From assembly GCF_002498065.1 (NCBI RefSeq), contig NZ_DAFZ01000048.1:1-15688 (forward strand): a stretch of 15,688 bases of DNA, written 5' to 3'. The stretch comes from Methanoculleus sp. UBA208. Lineage in GTDB: Archaea; Halobacteriota; Methanomicrobia; Methanomicrobiales; Methanoculleaceae. Positions within the stretch are counted from its first letter, which is position 1. Each line of letters begins with the position of its first letter. The translations under genes were made by a program, and so were the position numbers. The notes under the pieces were generated by a model. The model was given only the letters and a program-made list of their open reading frames with translations, had not been told where the DNA came from and searched no databases. Shown here one piece after another: positions 15,041 to 15,688 of the stretch.

Positions 15041-15066
15041 GGGTACAGGCAGGTAATCCCCTGATG
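15027..15066 (+). repeat. 40-bp inverted repeat, right arm (start and promoter of paralogue D)
   Basis: Partner of 14777-14816, 39 of 40 bases identical in reverse complement, separated by a 210-base spacer that shows no gene. The arm ends on the ATG of paralogue D. Confidence 0.88.
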
Positions 15067-15668
15067 ACGTGTTCGATCGAGCCATTATCAGAGAGCAATG
15101 CACACCAATGGGAGGAATTTAACACTCAGTCCGCAGAAGGCAGTCTCTTTCACGGTTTACGGTGGAAAAGTGTCTTAGAGGATGTCTTTCACCTGAAACT
15201 GCGATACTATCTCATTCTCAACGGCAGGGAGATCGTCGGGATAAGTCCCTGGGTCGAACGATCGGTACTGAACTTTCAGGGACTGGTCAGCATCCTCCAC
15301 TCCGAAGTGAACAACATCGTGCTGGACGATGCCGTCAGTGCCGACCACTTCAACGAGGTTCTATCGCTCTTTGCAAAGAAATACTCGTTCCTGCATTTCA
15401 ACACGCATAACCCTGTGCTGTTGGACCGGGTCCGGTTTGCCCATGTTCCCGGTGAGGATACGGGTCATATGGTGGCGGACCTGAAATCCAACCCTCCCGA
15501 TGCCGTATGGGCCGGCCTCTCGAAGAAAACGAAGCAGGCCATCCGCACGTTTGAGAACGACGGATTTGAGGTTCGGACGATAAACCGGCCCGGCGATCTC
15601 GAGGGTTTTTACCGCTACTATGTCCGAAACCTGACACACATCCGTGGCGAGATCCTACCGCTTGCCTT
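15064..15668 (+). pseudogene. FemAB-like transferase, paralogue D, cut by a second IS
   Basis: The first 201 codons of a FemAB-like gene. It starts MTCSIEPLSESNAHQWEEF, followed by SLFHGLRWKSVLEDV, RYYLILNGREIVGISPWVE, YSFLHFNTHNP and YRYYVRNLTHIRGEILPLA. Paralogues A and C continue at this point with FFERLL or FFQRLL, but here the frame turns into the terminal repeat of an IS at 15669, so the C-terminal half with the second GNAT domain is displaced beyond the window. The start and promoter are near-copies of paralogue C in inverted orientation, while several internal blocks resemble A more than C. Transcribed away from C. The last clean bases are GCCTT; the original codon was probably a Phe. 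Confidence 0.83.
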
Positions 15669-15688
15669 GAGGTCATCCCAATACTCTC
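15669..15688 (-). mobile_element. End of a second, related IS5-family element (partial)
   Basis: GAGGTCATCCCA at 15669-15680 is identical to the first 12 bases of both terminal repeats of the IS at 12511-13355. The following bases differ, so this is a related, not identical, copy. Read on the minus strand the 20 bases encode R-V-L-G-stop, matching the R-V-M-G-stop end of the first transposase, so this is the right end of an element in minus orientation. The rest lies outside the window. Confidence 0.78.

Noticed and set aside
15361..15676. Minus-strand open frames over paralogue D
   Set aside because: Antisense shadows of the FemAB-like coding sequence that run into the IS end.
1..15688. CRISPR arrays, tRNA or rRNA genes
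   Set aside because: I saw no regularly spaced repeats, no tRNA cloverleaf signature and no rRNA-like stretch.

Overview
The window looks like the chromosome of a methanogenic archaeon of the Methanomicrobiales, most likely Methanoculleus-like. Starts are preceded by archaeal BRE/TATA-type boxes and GGAGG or GGTGA ribosome sites, and the proteins read like those of that group. This placement is inference from style, not from a database match. Almost every gene points to building, exporting or modifying a cell-surface or extracellular polysaccharide.

Layout. (1) 82-2395, minus strand: a two-gene operon of a CapA-type metallophosphatase-fold protein followed by a family 4 glycosyltransferase. 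(2) 2396-3238: an 843-base gap carrying promoter-like boxes for both sides. (3) 3239-5667, plus strand: a membrane-anchored family 2 glycosyltransferase, an 89-residue three-helix membrane protein, and a 262-residue two-helix protein with a tight cysteine cluster. (4) 5833-7322, plus strand: a Wzx-type flippase split by a frameshift in a run of seven G. (5) 7364-10400, minus strand: a polysaccharide-deacetylase-like protein downstream of an exported C45/Ntn-hydrolase-like protein. (6) 10707-15688: four FemAB-like (GNAT-fold) genes, three minus and one plus.

The FemAB-like cluster is the most dynamic part. One gene is split by a complete 845-bp IS5-family element (12511-13355) with 15-bp terminal inverted repeats (14/15) and a 3-bp target duplication. 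Removing the element and one duplicate restores an open 322-codon frame. A second gene stops at 15668, where the same 12-bp terminal repeat begins; the bases beyond it encode, on the minus strand, the last residues of a related transposase. So two of four FemAB-like paralogues are broken by related elements. The two divergent paralogues share a 40-bp near-perfect inverted repeat (39/40) covering promoter, leader and start codon, which points to an inverted duplication.

Working model (inference): glycosyltransferases assemble a lipid-linked glycan, the flippase exports it, and the CapA-like protein, deacetylase, C45-like hydrolase and FemAB-like transferases modify or attach it. The G7 tract and the IS insertions would make flippase activity and the set of modifying enzymes variable between cells or strains.
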